DNA of 41,701 nucleotides from Pelargonium cotyledonis (taxonomy: Eukaryota > Streptophyta > Magnoliopsida > Geraniales > Geraniaceae). Made by a program: the position numbers and the translations under genes. The notes under the pieces are model-generated. The model was not told where the DNA came from. It searched no databases and saw only the letters and a list, made by a program, of their open reading frames with translations. This document shows, in pieces, positions 23,239 to 37,200 of the stretch (position 1 is the stretch's first letter; every line of letters starts with the position of its first letter). Location: assembly GCA_036897625.1 (NCBI GenBank), contig JAYMTA010000100.1, positions 1 to 41,701 of the forward strand, in the 5' to 3' direction.

Positions 23239-26200
23239 ATGGAGGTTAGAGAAACAAAAAGGTCATCAGGTTATAGCCAGCCACCATGGATATTTAAGGG
23301 CAGGCAAGTATTTTCACCCAGTTATTTTATTCTATATTCCCATTCTTGTGTGTAACACGACTACCCTACTTTCAGAGTGATTTGGTTGATGCACTAATTT
23401 TGTTTAATTTCCAGTGCGTTGTACCAACTTCATCTTGTTAAGGCAGAAACTGCTCGAGCATTCATTCCAAAGGAGTTTAAACTAGTTGAAGCTTTTGGGT
23501 AATGATGTTTACTATCGTTGTTTGAACTGTTAAGCGAGTTGGGGGTCATATTGGGAATCAAAAACTAAGTTTTCCTGAAAAGTCTAATTGTTGCGTTGCA
23601 GATATACTCTTGGCGGCTTCTTTCTTGCCAACTATGATGACAGTCCTGCCGGAGTCTTTGATGAGGTGGTATATTCTTATCTGAAACTGTTTGCTCTTAA
23701 CTGTTTTTTTTGTAGCCATATAAAATCATTATAAAGGTGGTCATATTTTTTTCTTAATTGATTGACTTGAACATGATTTCGAACTTTATTCCTACATTGC
23801 TAAAGAAATATAAAAGTGAAGAATTCTTTCGAATAATCTAATCGCTAACTAACAAAATTGCTTTAATATTCTTCCTCAGCTTGTGGTGATAGCTGGACTT
23901 GTATGGAACCCTCCAACATCTTGCGCGTATGTTTCTCATCTTTCCAGAATAAAAGATAACATCAAATAGCTGTTTGTGAAATAACACATTGATCACAGTT
24001 GCTTTAACACTCAAATATCCCATCTATTTTTGCATATCAATCCTGATGGATATTTCTGGCAGCTCTGACTAGGCTTTAAAAAATAAGTTGTGGCACACAC
24101 CCCTCAAGATTAGCTGTTTCAATTTTATGATCTGATTGGTTGTGTGCTAATCTTGTAGCATGATTGTTTTTTTAGTGTTTATTAAACTATTATATGTAGG
24201 AATCATTCCTTTTTTATACAATCTCATGTTTTTCATGGATATGTTTATTACAAGTGGCTTCTAATCAACTAGTCAAGTTGATGTTGTTTAATGTGGGAGA
24301 CACTGTGTCAGATTCATGAATCTTAGAAACCACCTTGACATAGAAACTGCATTGACAAATTATTCTCTTAGAAACCACCTAGACAAACTCTTTCTTACCT
24401 AAAGATCATCTAATTAATCTACTCAGCCTGCCTATAAGCTATATTCAAATATGTCAATCATTTCCTCAACAATAGTTTCTAAACGAAGGTTAAATATAAT
24501 TGATGAAAACATTGGATTTGTTTTCAAAAGAGTAGGATTAAAGGAACTACAGTATAATAATGCTAGTTATATATATATTATTTTTACGTCTTCTAAATCC
24601 ATCTTTTTATCAGATGGGCTGCTAGGGTGCTTGTGAACAGTAAGGAAGCCTGTAATCATGGACGAAAGGTGCGTAGTTTGCTCAAGTCTCAATGCAAATT
24701 TTAACATATAAGACTACACCTACTGAGTATTGTACCATATTTCCTATACTACCCCCAGCCCAGCTCCAATGTTTAACATTAGGAAGGGTGGGACCTTATC
24801 GCCCCCAACATCACATTTCTCTAGTTGAGATTATGAATGCAAATTCTATTGAGTGTGGTTGGGAGGGATTATGGGAAAAGGGAAAGGCTACCCTCTTGTT
24901 GTGTAGCTCTATGTCTCGTTGGGTCTCCATTAAAAAGAAGTCACACTCCCTCCATCCCGACATGAGTGTTTTGTATTCATTTCTAGGAAAAACTAAGATC
25001 TTAGTTAATGTTGGACATTTCTCCTTGTACATCTGCATATGTTGTAACAAACTCAATGGGTTCTAACTAACTTTTAATAAGGATATTTTAGATAATTCAT
25101 GCTTAAATACTCCCTAAAAAGGAAAGAGGACACTCTTTTTGGGATAGAGGGAGTAAATTCTTTGATTTATCTTACATTCAATCTTGCAGGATGTAGGACT
25201 TCCGAGTCAGGTTGCCAGATTTTCTAAGGTAGGTCTTTAACTGTAGTACTTCTCTGTTCTTTCTCAATGTCTAAGGTATAGTTGGACCAGCTGATGTGCA
25301 TGCTTCTTTGCAATGGAAAGATCTTTTTGTTCCAGGGTTCTCTTTATAATATTGGCTAGCATCATGCTATGCCAAAGGTGCAGAGTTGACACATAGATCC
25401 GCTAGCGACAAAAACTTAGTTTTGAAGGTGCATCAAAGATGTACCATTGACTCCATGAAGTGTTGCATCTAAGTCAATTATGTTACATTTCCCAGCTATT
25501 TGAAATTTTTGAGAATTAACAATTGTGTTAAATAACACATTTCTTCCTGTAACAGACCGTTACAGCAATTCCAAGGCAACAGGGGAAAGTATCTAGTTTT
25601 ATGAACATGGTTGGTATGAATTCTAGCTTCCATAATCCAAAGGAACATATGGATCTTCAAGTGACTGAAATCAATGGGCATGGAGCAACAGACATATGTA
25701 ATATCAACCTTATAACTGCTGGTAAGTTAGTCAAATTGTTTCCATTAGTAGTGCTGGCAAATTCTCTTTAACTCTAGGCCAATATATAGTCTTTAAGATT
25801 GTTCATTTCTCGAACAAAATGTTCACATTTATGAACAAGTTGACCCTTTAAAGTACAATCTGATGCAGCAATTTCTCTGCATTTGCAAATTGACCTTGGG
25901 ATTTTATCACGTTCTGGGAAGCAACTTTCTTTCATCCGAAAGTGATTTTTGTTTAAAAGTATTATATGATTTGTGGGGACAATGAAACCTCTGGCTTTAG
26001 TTCTACCTTTATAACCAGACTTGGAACGAAAACTATTGCCATGTATAGGAAAGGAGACTATTGTGGTCTTCTTATTTGCTTCTTTAACTTTGTTTGGCCT
26101 TTCCTAATTTGATTCTTTCCATCCAGTAGGCTTGTTAGCTTCCGAAACTTCACCTAGATCCACCTACATTGCTGTATTCATAGGGTGGCAAGTGGGTAAT

Positions 26201-26906
26201 GTTTTAAAAAAGCTTAGGATCACTCATACTTGTTCAGGTTTATCATGCAGTTTTGTTAACTACTATGACGATCTACATGATGGTCCATAAATTTGTGTGA
26301 TCTTTATGTTTCTGGTTAAATTTACACAGATATTTTGATTATGAGTTAGGTTATGCAGGCAACAAGTGGATGGGGCCAGCAATCAAGATGTCACTTCCAA
26401 GTTTTAGGTATGTTACTATTTCTACATGTGTTGTGTATAATGAGTCCTCGGTTTTCCTACAATTGATTAGTTGAACTACAAAATTACAGTGGCTGTACAG
26501 AGTATAATCAAAACCTTCTCAAGTATTCTTGCCAGATTGAGTGCAGGTCTGTTGGTTTCGAGAAAACTGTTTGTGCACTTCCATCTTCACTTTCGTCCAT
26601 CTAATTTGATTCGTGTTACCTTCAGTTTACAACATCCATTTTGATTAATACTGGTGCAGGGTGCTGGCAGTGCAGCCGGCCAAAGTATTGGGACCTTCTA
26701 GGTGGAAGACCGACAGAGACCAATCTCCGGAAGACCAAAGTTTCAGTACCGTAGGCTCTACAAACGCCGAGCTCATAGATAATGGAAGAAACCTTAGCAT
26801 TTCTGTAATGTTATCAAAGCCCATATTAGCTTTGCAGTTCAATTGTTTGAAAATGCAGGTTAAAGCTCCTGCTATAGTTTCTCAAAGCTCCCCCACAAAT
26901 TCTTGA
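23239..26906 (+). CDS. NXD1: NEOXANTHIN-DEFICIENT 1-like protein (NXD1)
   Basis: Tomato NXD1 is required for neoxanthin accumulation, and the Arabidopsis counterpart is At1g28100. It is not itself a characterised carotenoid enzyme and its fold resembles acetoacetate decarboxylases. Coding exons: 23239-23303, 23415-23498, 23602-23665, 23880-23926, 24614-24668, 25190-25228, 25556-25721, 26359-26407, 26490-26546, 26660-26906, giving 290 residues. Diagnostic segments are PPWIFKG, ALYQLHLVKAETARAFIPKE, YTLGGFFLANYDDSPAGVFD, VWNPPTSCAWAARVLVN and GLPSQVARFSK. No clear transit peptide is seen. The first coding intron uses a GC donor (CAG/GCAAGT at 23303/23304); a GT alternative would break the frame. 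The intron 24669-25189 carries a Stowaway-like MITE. The ATG at 23239 starts the conserved MEVRE segment. The convergent neighbour is SCPL45, as in Arabidopsis. The family call is strong; the biochemical role is unknown in general. Confidence 0.9.
24946..25153. mobile_element. Stowaway-like MITE in an NXD1 intron, 208 bp
   Basis: The left end CTCCCTCCATCCCGACATGA and the right end (reverse complement CTCCCTCTATCCCAAAAAGA, then GTGTCC) form Stowaway-type inverted repeats. TA flanks the right side (25154-25155); the left flank is CA, consistent with one change in the duplication. It lies within intron 24669-25189, 36 bases before the next exon's acceptor. Its interior (about 25024-25070) resembles 34036-34085 in this window. 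Confidence 0.75.
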
Positions 26907-27541
26907 CGATATAATGTATTATTTATTGACTGTTTAAATGAAGGTCCGGTTGCATCTTTTTTCATATGATTCATGAATGGATTCTCGTTCCCCAGCTTGC
27001 TCGGCTCGCGGGTTCGTGCGTTGGGCGGTCGTGGCAAAGGAATGAGTGGATTCTTAGATTAATATATGAAGCCATGAAGAAACTAGTAACCACCCATGGT
27101 GTAACTGAGTCTGGAGTTATTGTGTTTACTCAAGAAAGGTGATATTTGAAGGGTCGACTTAGAATTTTGAGCTCTTGCAGTGCTATAATATGTCAAATGT
27201 AGATATCATTGAAATTTGAAAGCACTCAACACCAAAATAGAGTTGAAACCGAGACTCAGGCAAACCTGCCTACGAGAGTTTTGACATTTTGTGGACGTAG
27301 AATGTATGTTTGGATCCAATTCAAACGTGTCTTCGCCACTAACTTTATGGCTGAGACTCACTACTCTCTAATACCAAAACAAAATAAATGAAAAAACATT
27401 TTCTTTCATATCATCTTTGCAACATTCTTTTACGTTCCACAGCATTGACAGATTCAAGGAACAAGCAGATACATTTTTCATCCTGAGATCAAACTTGCAA
27501 TTCTGAATCTTTTTTCAGATCTTGAAAGTTTTGAAAGTGTA
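26907..27541. other. Convergent 3' flanks of NXD1-like and SCPL45
   Basis: A 635-base interval between two stop codons facing each other. It should hold both 3' UTRs. It includes a short GC-rich patch (about 26995-27030) of unknown meaning. No gene is supported. Confidence 0.5.
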
Positions 27542-30074
<2,533 letters not shown>

Positions 30075-33000
30075 AATAAAGAGAAGCAAAAGAGGGTTGG
30101 TTCAAAATTTTAATAGTATAAAAATATACTGGTATTTACTTTTGTCCGTTGGAATTGGAAGAAAGAGTTGGTTTGTGAATTTGGGTCTATCGTGTGGTGA
30201 TCTGGAAATGCCAGCAAATGGGATGTGACTGTGACTGTAACTGTTCATGGTAAAGGAAAAGAGAGGAATGGGGAGCATTGAAAAGTCCTGAAATTTTCCT
30301 TTTTTACATTGTATTTTTGTTTGTTTCTTGTGATTGAAATGAGCCAAAACAGAGTCTACAGCTACAGTCTACAGAGATAGTAGTAGTATGCACACTACAT
30401 AGTAGAGTGTGTTCCACAGAAAGGAACTTTACAGGATTGCTTTTCTTTTTTTTTTTTCCTCATAAAATAGATGAATCAGACAAGAAGTGTAATTATTTCT
30501 CTTCAGAAATTATATCAGTAAAGTACTTTTACAATATATATACTAATATATATGAAGAGAATGGTTGGTAGGATCATGATTCTTGAGCACATTGCTTGAT
30601 AAATCCACAAATTACCCACAAGAAAAGAAGGCTTTTTGAAGATGGATTTTTGTTTGCAAACATTTCTGTAATGAAATTATGGAGTTTGGGTCAGTGGACA
30701 GCAGAAAATGAAGAAATCATCAGATCAGGCATAATTATGGAGGAGAAATGCAACAGCTGAAAGTGAGTTGAAATCAAGAAGATAAATGATTATAAAACCA
30801 ACTTTTGCCATGATTTTCTTTTGGATTTAAGCTGTTTTTCTACTGCATAATCTAGAGATCCCCAAGAAGAATATACTTCTGCAGCTCATCTGGTAGCAGC
30901 AGTAGTGTATACAGTACATTAGTATCTCTGTGTTTTCACTCTGTTTCTCCTCAGAATCATCACTTCCTTGATTTTAAAATGTGATTTGCTTTGTTTGACT
31001 TGTCCAAGAGTGCCTTCTGATCCATCTGGCTCCTTTATGGGACAGATTGGATAGGTCATATGGCTATGAAAATGTAATGTAAATGAGATTTTTTTTGTCT
31101 TGAAGATCTTAGATGGATGCTCTCTATTTATTAATCAGCCAATCTCTCTTTTGTTGTGGCTGTGTTGTTGTATCTGTTGATGGCAATGGGTCCCATGGGT
31201 CTTATTAAAGGTTTGGTCTTTGGTCCCCATGGTGATCAAAGTGGATTGGTAGCAGATAGCATTATGCTTGTTTCACTTTGAGAATTGGCATGATCAAACC
31301 TTTATTTCATTATCTTTAAGCACACCCAAAATGACACTAATTTTGAAGATAATAGGTTCTAAATCTAACCCTTTTTTTACCAGTCAAATTTTGATATCAT
31401 GTATAACATGAGTCTATAGGATTATGTATAAGTTTATCATAAACTATGTACTACAGATTAAATTGTTTTCTCAAAAGAAGTGATACGTTAGTAAAACTTT
31501 ATGAAAAATTACATTAGATTTTTTAGTAAAATGCATAAAATGAAGAAGGAAAGGAAACAAACTTAATTAGAGTTTCTTTAAGGAGTTGATTCATGCTCTA
31601 ACTTTATATTTTTGGTAAAATTTTGACGTCTTTTAACGTATGAGAGAAAACATGTAAATAACTCTCTCGTCCTCGCAAAATGTAATTTTTTTACTAGTTC
31701 GATAGAGTTTTAGAATATTGTTTTCTGTTTTCCTATAGTGTTATCAAACAAGGAATAAGATAAAAATGATTGTTTGCACTACTCACCAAAAAATGTCATG
31801 TTTTCATTGTTGTGCAAGCCATAAGGTATAAGTCTCATTCAAACACTTTTCAAGAGAAATATGAGAAATTTCCAGCCATTGGTCATTTTCTTGGATGTGA
31901 CATGACTTTCTCAAGAAAATAAGTCCATGACATATTATATGTTATGTAAATTCTTGTTTGGTCTTGATTCATTTTTCAATTCTTGTGGGAAAAACAAAAT
32001 ATTTCTTTATATGAAACTTTGGGTAACTTTTGATTAAAAAAACGAAGAAGCATGAGGCTGGTTGTGCCTTTGTGTTGTTGTGGATGGTCAATTTTGTTGG
32101 AAAATGTGATGGGAAACAAATACAAGACCAGGCATGGAGCTCTTCTTGAGCCTTCGCATTCAAGCAAAAAATTTATTTTAATTTTTTATCTTCTTCTTTG
32201 TAAAGTCTTGGTGATTACTAGTAATATAATACAATGCAAAAGCTTATAAACTTTTGTTCCAATTTTGGCTAGACATTCATGTTTGAATGTAGCATCTCTA
32301 CATTTATGTCTCAACTTTATTCATTTCAATACTACAAAGTTTGTGACTTCTTGGTTTAAAAATAAAAAATAAAATAAAATTGTGACTTGTCAATTACATT
32401 AGTTTTATAGGAAAAAACAAAAGGAAGTAGCTGTGGACATTAATGTCATTTGACAAAAGGACCAAGATTTTAATGAAATCAAGCACACATGTGGAGACTT
32501 TGCTTTGGGACAATATGAATGTGGAGTGGTTAAATTTAGGATGAGGATTGGAATTTGGAACCTAGTGGGAGCTTTTCTTTTGGGTTGTGTGTAGTGTAGT
32601 GATGATGTGGTCAAGGCCAAAAATGATTTCTACTTTAGCATCATGTAGAAAACATTTTTATCCATGCTCATGCTTGCTTGGGGCACAAATTGTATAGTTT
32701 GTTCTTACAATTATTAACCTAATATAGCTGGGAGGACATGGCCATTTTGGAGAGAGAGAAAAAGATAAAGCCTACAAGAAAAAGGTACTAAAAACCCATT
32801 AACATATGTTCATCTAGGGGACCAATGTTGCCATCTTCTTCTTCTTTTATTTTGGCCATCTCATCTACCTTGCAATTCATATGGAGTGAAATTTCACAAA
32901 TGGAAGAAAGATGACATATTTAGGGTTTAATTTTAAAGAAGAAGAAAAAAGGTATATATAGTTGAAAGCAGCAGCAAAGCTAAGGGGCGGTTGTGGTAGG

Positions 33001-33287
33001 TCATGACTCATGTCAGTCTTCAAAGCTTTTTTTTTTTTAATACAGAAAAATGTCAAAATCCTAAACGACCTAAGAAACATTTTCAAGACATATATATACA
33101 AGCTTGAACAAGAAAATAGTGTTCAGGAAAGAGACATTATGCCTTTTAACCCTAGTCTTCAAAGCTTTTTAACATACTAATAAATTCTAACTAAAAATGC
33201 AGGCATGTCTGGCCGAGTGGTAGCGGTGCCATTACTTAATTAACCAGAATGTTTTATTTTTCAATTCGTTTTAGTAGCATAGAGAAA
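30075..33287. other. Intergenic DNA upstream of SCPL45 (3.2 kb)
   Basis: AT-rich sequence with homopolymer runs (for example a T-run near 30445) and no supportable gene on either strand. The overlapping frames near 31970-32250 have no domains. A perfect Pol III A-box-like TGGCCGAGTGG at 33210-33220 has no B-box partner downstream. Confidence 0.5.
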
Positions 33288-33441
33288 TGACAATTGTCTC
33301 GGGTAGGCAGTTCCTATGGATGGTAGACGTCTCAAAAGGTAACGGGAGCGTCCAAAAATTTCCATAAGACGGAGATTGACCCGCGAGTGTGATAAAGAAG
33401 GAAGCTTGATTGCAAGACCTATCCTTCGAGCATGGACAAGC
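33288..33441 (+). pseudogene. Decayed fragment of plastid 23S rRNA (nuclear plastid DNA insertion)
   Basis: About 150 bases match the domain V region of plastid 23S rRNA (around E. coli positions 2220-2370). Recognisable blocks in the right order and spacing are CAGTT, CTATGG, CTCAAAAGGTAACGGGAGCG, CCAAAAATTTCC, GACGGAGATTG, CGAGTG, GAAGCTTGATTGCAAGACC and TTCGAGCATGGAC. The forms CAAAAGGTAACGG and GCAAGACC are plastid-like rather than plant-mitochondrial. Many substitutions show an old, non-functional copy. The alignment is from memory; identity was not computed. Confidence 0.72.
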
Positions 33442-33984
33442 ATCTCAATTGTTTCGGAAAAGTTGTATACATAAAAGTAAACAAGTTGTTGAAGTAGGGC
33501 TACAAATTTGGCAAGACTTTTCAAGCAAGTCATTAGTGCTTCACTTGTGTCATCATAACACCATTTTATTCAGTCTCAACTTTATCAAATTCTACACTGA
33601 GTTGAAGCAAAGAAAATGGAGAAAACAAAGTGTGTATTTGGATGGTTGACATGAAACTTCTGGTAATAAAACTATAAAAACAAAACACTAGCAGTAGAAA
33701 ATTAGTGGGTTTCTCTTTTTTCCTTATCCATGCGTACCTTTTCACATAAAAATGGAAACATTATAAAATGCAAGTGCACATGCATGCCTAGCAGAAAATA
33801 TATATATAGGCGTGCCCTAACCATTGATGGATCGATCACTGCAAGAAAGAGACTGGTTCTTGGCTTTCAATACCCACTTCTTGCAAGGTTCCATCAAAGA
33901 AATGACAATACGAATAATTTCTTTATTATATTTATAGCACTCTGTTTTCAAGATCTACCCGTAACCTATGATACTAGAGATATA

Positions 33985-34135
33985 TAGTATTCTTATTTTT
34001 TACAAAAATTATAGATGAATTTGTTTGGTATTTCTGTATGTACTAGTGCATTTGTTGTAGCAAACTTAATGGGTTCGAGCTAATTTATTGTACGAACATA
34101 CTGTAATTTAATCATAAAAACATGATTCTCAACAA
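33985..34135. mobile_element. Decayed relative of the Stowaway-like MITE of the NXD1 intron
   Basis: The interior segment 34036-34085, with TTGTTGTAGCAAACTTAATG and GGGTTCGAGCTAA, parallels TGTTGTAACAAACTCAATGG and GTTCTAACTAA at about 25040-25070. Clear terminal repeats are not visible, so the limits are approximate. It lies just downstream of the SCD2-like stop codon. Confidence 0.4.
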
Positions 34136-34216
34136 ACAACAAAGTCCTAACAACATGGATTTCAAATAAAGAGGAGATCCATTACGGAAACTCACCATAA
34201 CGCTGGCCTTGATTGT

Positions 34217-37200
34217 TTATTTAAGTAGCGTGGAAGTTGAGTCCTGTTCAATCTCCTTCCGAGATGCTTCCCATAGACGGTGCTCAATCCCCAGTTTCCT
34301 GAGCTCCATCAAACCAAGCTCAACTACAAATGCAGAATTTATCGTAAGCAAAAGTAGCCAACTAAATCTTGATGACTAAAGACGGTGAAAGAGAAATTTC
34401 AATTATCACATCACGAGGTTGAGGTTACCATCAACAGCGTCATGTGAACTTGGTGAGTGAGCGCTGCGGCTAATCCAAAACTGGAATCTTTCTTTGGCTA
34501 ACTCCTCCTCAATACCATGCACCTTGGCTCTTCTCCAAAAATATGTAAGCCACGCCTGTGCTAGCAAAGATGCAAACCCATAAGAAATTGGACAGAGAAA
34601 AAAAAAACTAACATAGCTAATATGTTCCATCCAGGCAAATTCCACGTCTAAATTAAAATGTCAGATGAGTCTGGTAGTTGGGATGGTATGTTGACAGGAA
34701 AAAACTCACATAATTTAGACTTTCAACCAGATGCAGAGGTCAACAATGAATATGGCTAGTTCTAGCAGCAAGAGTTTCCAAAGTTAATTGGTCATGAGTA
34801 TGCTAAAACAAATTAATGAAAAGCAAACGCAGGCGATAAAGAAAGAAAGCCGTACCTCCTTGAAAAGAACATCTTCAGACTCCTCCAACCTTAATTCTGC
34901 AAGAAAATACACCTATAAATATTATACTCAACTATTCAAATTATGTCAGATGCAGATGAATTACAACTTCTTGGCAACATAACATCTAGGCCAAGAACCC
35001 TATAATCTCAAGTTACAATAAATTTATGAAACCACTAATATACAAGATACACCGTGTGGACATAAATCTGGTTCTTGAGGATAATAACTCAGCCAGTTAA
35101 CTTGGGCAAAGGTTCATTAGTTCAGCTTTTTGAACTTGTTCCTTGCATAACCTAGTCCTATGGGCTATAGCGGGTGTATAAAGTAAACAATTGCTTGTGT
35201 TGAAATTCATTGTAGCATATTTCTCCAAGAACCTAAACTTCTTCTGGAGTATATGATCATGCAGCATCTGCTATATATGATCATGCAGCATCTACTATGT
35301 GGATAATCAATAGTGATTGTATGATAATTGATATAGTGCATTATTGTAAAAATTATAGATAGGAATGGTAGAGATTCATTATAATGGTGAACCAGAAAAA
35401 TATTTTTTGGAAATGAAAGTCTCATGAAAAGGTGGCATGCTTATCATTGTTGGTTCCTCATTTCTACCACCAGTAACAAGATTCTAAAACAAAGTCTAAT
35501 AAACAATAACTATAATAACAAGGAAACAAGACTAACCGATTGCCTCCATAAACTTTGGATCACCCGATGATTTGATATCTGAAATCAATAAAACACAAAT
35601 GGAAACAAACTGAATGAGAATTTGCTTTCTAATTGTTCTGTGATCATCATTTATAATTAGCTCTATTAGAAAGCAAAAACCTGGTTGTCCCTCTATAAGT
35701 AATATAATGATTTTTTCTTGTCCTGAACTAAATTCATATCAAACATTTGTAAACCACAACACATCCTTGGTGGTAGTGGTGTAAGAGACCACTTTGGTGC
35801 GGTAAGGTGCCAAAAGCTCTAGGCTAGGGTTAAGAGACAATCTCTTTCATGAACATGATTGGTTCCTTGTATATATACCTCTTTAGGTCGTTGCTTATAA
35901 AAAAAAAAAAAAAAAAATTGCCAACCACCTCACCCCAATCATTTCTTTCTCTAGACATGATGCCCTTATTGACCCCGTCAACCTTACGCAACCAGTTACA
36001 CTTGTCTTCTTATCCATGTGCTAGGGTAATGAGTCTAAAATATAAATCTTAAGTTCAATATTGGGTCTCTTGAGCCGTCCAATCCTTGATCCTAGGCTTG
36101 AAACAAAGGAACACGCCAATAATTGAAGATCACTACGTAAGCACTTAAATTCACCTTGAGCGTGAGACTAAACATTCTACCATGATGAAATTAGAGCACT
36201 ACATGGTGTATTTAAAGAGGATTCAAAGAGATAATTATGGAGTGATTAGTAAATAATCAACCAAAAAGTCCCAGTGAATCCCTTTCTACGACTAAGAAGG
36301 GAGCATTTATACTCACAAAGATTGGTGATGAGGTGGCGAATGATGATGCCATGGTAATGTCAAGATAGGGTCATCTTTTACGCTTACTTTGAGGAAGTCT
36401 CTGAGGACATCCATAGTGAGGGATCCTAGGGTTGCCTTTAGGGTGTATCAGTTCTCGAGCATCGTCATGATACAACACTCACACTGCCCAAACAGGCTAG
36501 TGTAGGGGGCATGGACCTCATGGGAGTCTAACCCAGGCTTGTATAAGAGAGTCTTACATGGTGGCTCCAAGTGAGGACCCTTAAAAAGAGTTAGGTCCTT
36601 AAGTGACGATTCTTGGGCTCAATAATAGCCTTAGTGATTCCTGGGCTAAATAACACCCTTGGGAGGAGTTAAGTCCTTGGTGAGCTTGGGTGACCAAAGG
36701 GGAGCTCTAGAGGTGAATCATGCCTTAGTCGCGTCACTTGGCGGGAGTCTGAGGCCGCAGCGCTTTGGCGGGGCTCTTTGAACATTTAGCAGCATGAGTG
36801 GATGAAATGCTAATTGCAGGACTCCTTGAGAGGTGGGGTGACTGCTGGAGTTTCTGATGGCCTTGGGATGAAGCCTATGGCCATGACCTGGGCTTATATT
36901 GAGGGGTGGTCACGGATGTGGGTTGAGAGCCATGGTCGTGAACTAGAATGGTTTGGAGTTGGGGTTGAAACCCACAGCCATGGTCTGCACTGGTTCATTC
37001 CAAATGAGCTCCTTTAGTCCGTTTTAGGCCCAATTTTCCCCAAGTCTCGTCCCACATGACTATTGTGTGTTGTGCGACATGGTTGTCCGGTTCACATGTC
37101 ATCTTGTGAATGAACGATTTATAACCAAATACTTTATATATGATCAAGACGTAATACATAAAATAAAAGTTTATTGCGAAGATGCTAGTCCCTATTAACT

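Noticed and set aside
24692-25066. 124-codon open frame in the NXD1 intron
   Set aside because: It lacks homology, runs through half of a MITE and lies between two well-supported NXD1 exons.
30660-31260. Search for a microRNA precursor in the SCPL45 upstream region
   Set aside because: No known mature miRNA sequence or convincing long hairpin was recognised by eye.
33203-33233. tRNA-like segment with TGGCCGAGTGG and GGTAGCGGTGCC
   Set aside because: Only an A-box is present; there is no B-box, anticodon arm or acceptor pairing in the next 100 bases, so it is not a tRNA gene.
36814-37017. 67-codon open frame in the SCD2 intron
   Set aside because: No recognisable domain, short, and inside a repeat-like segment.
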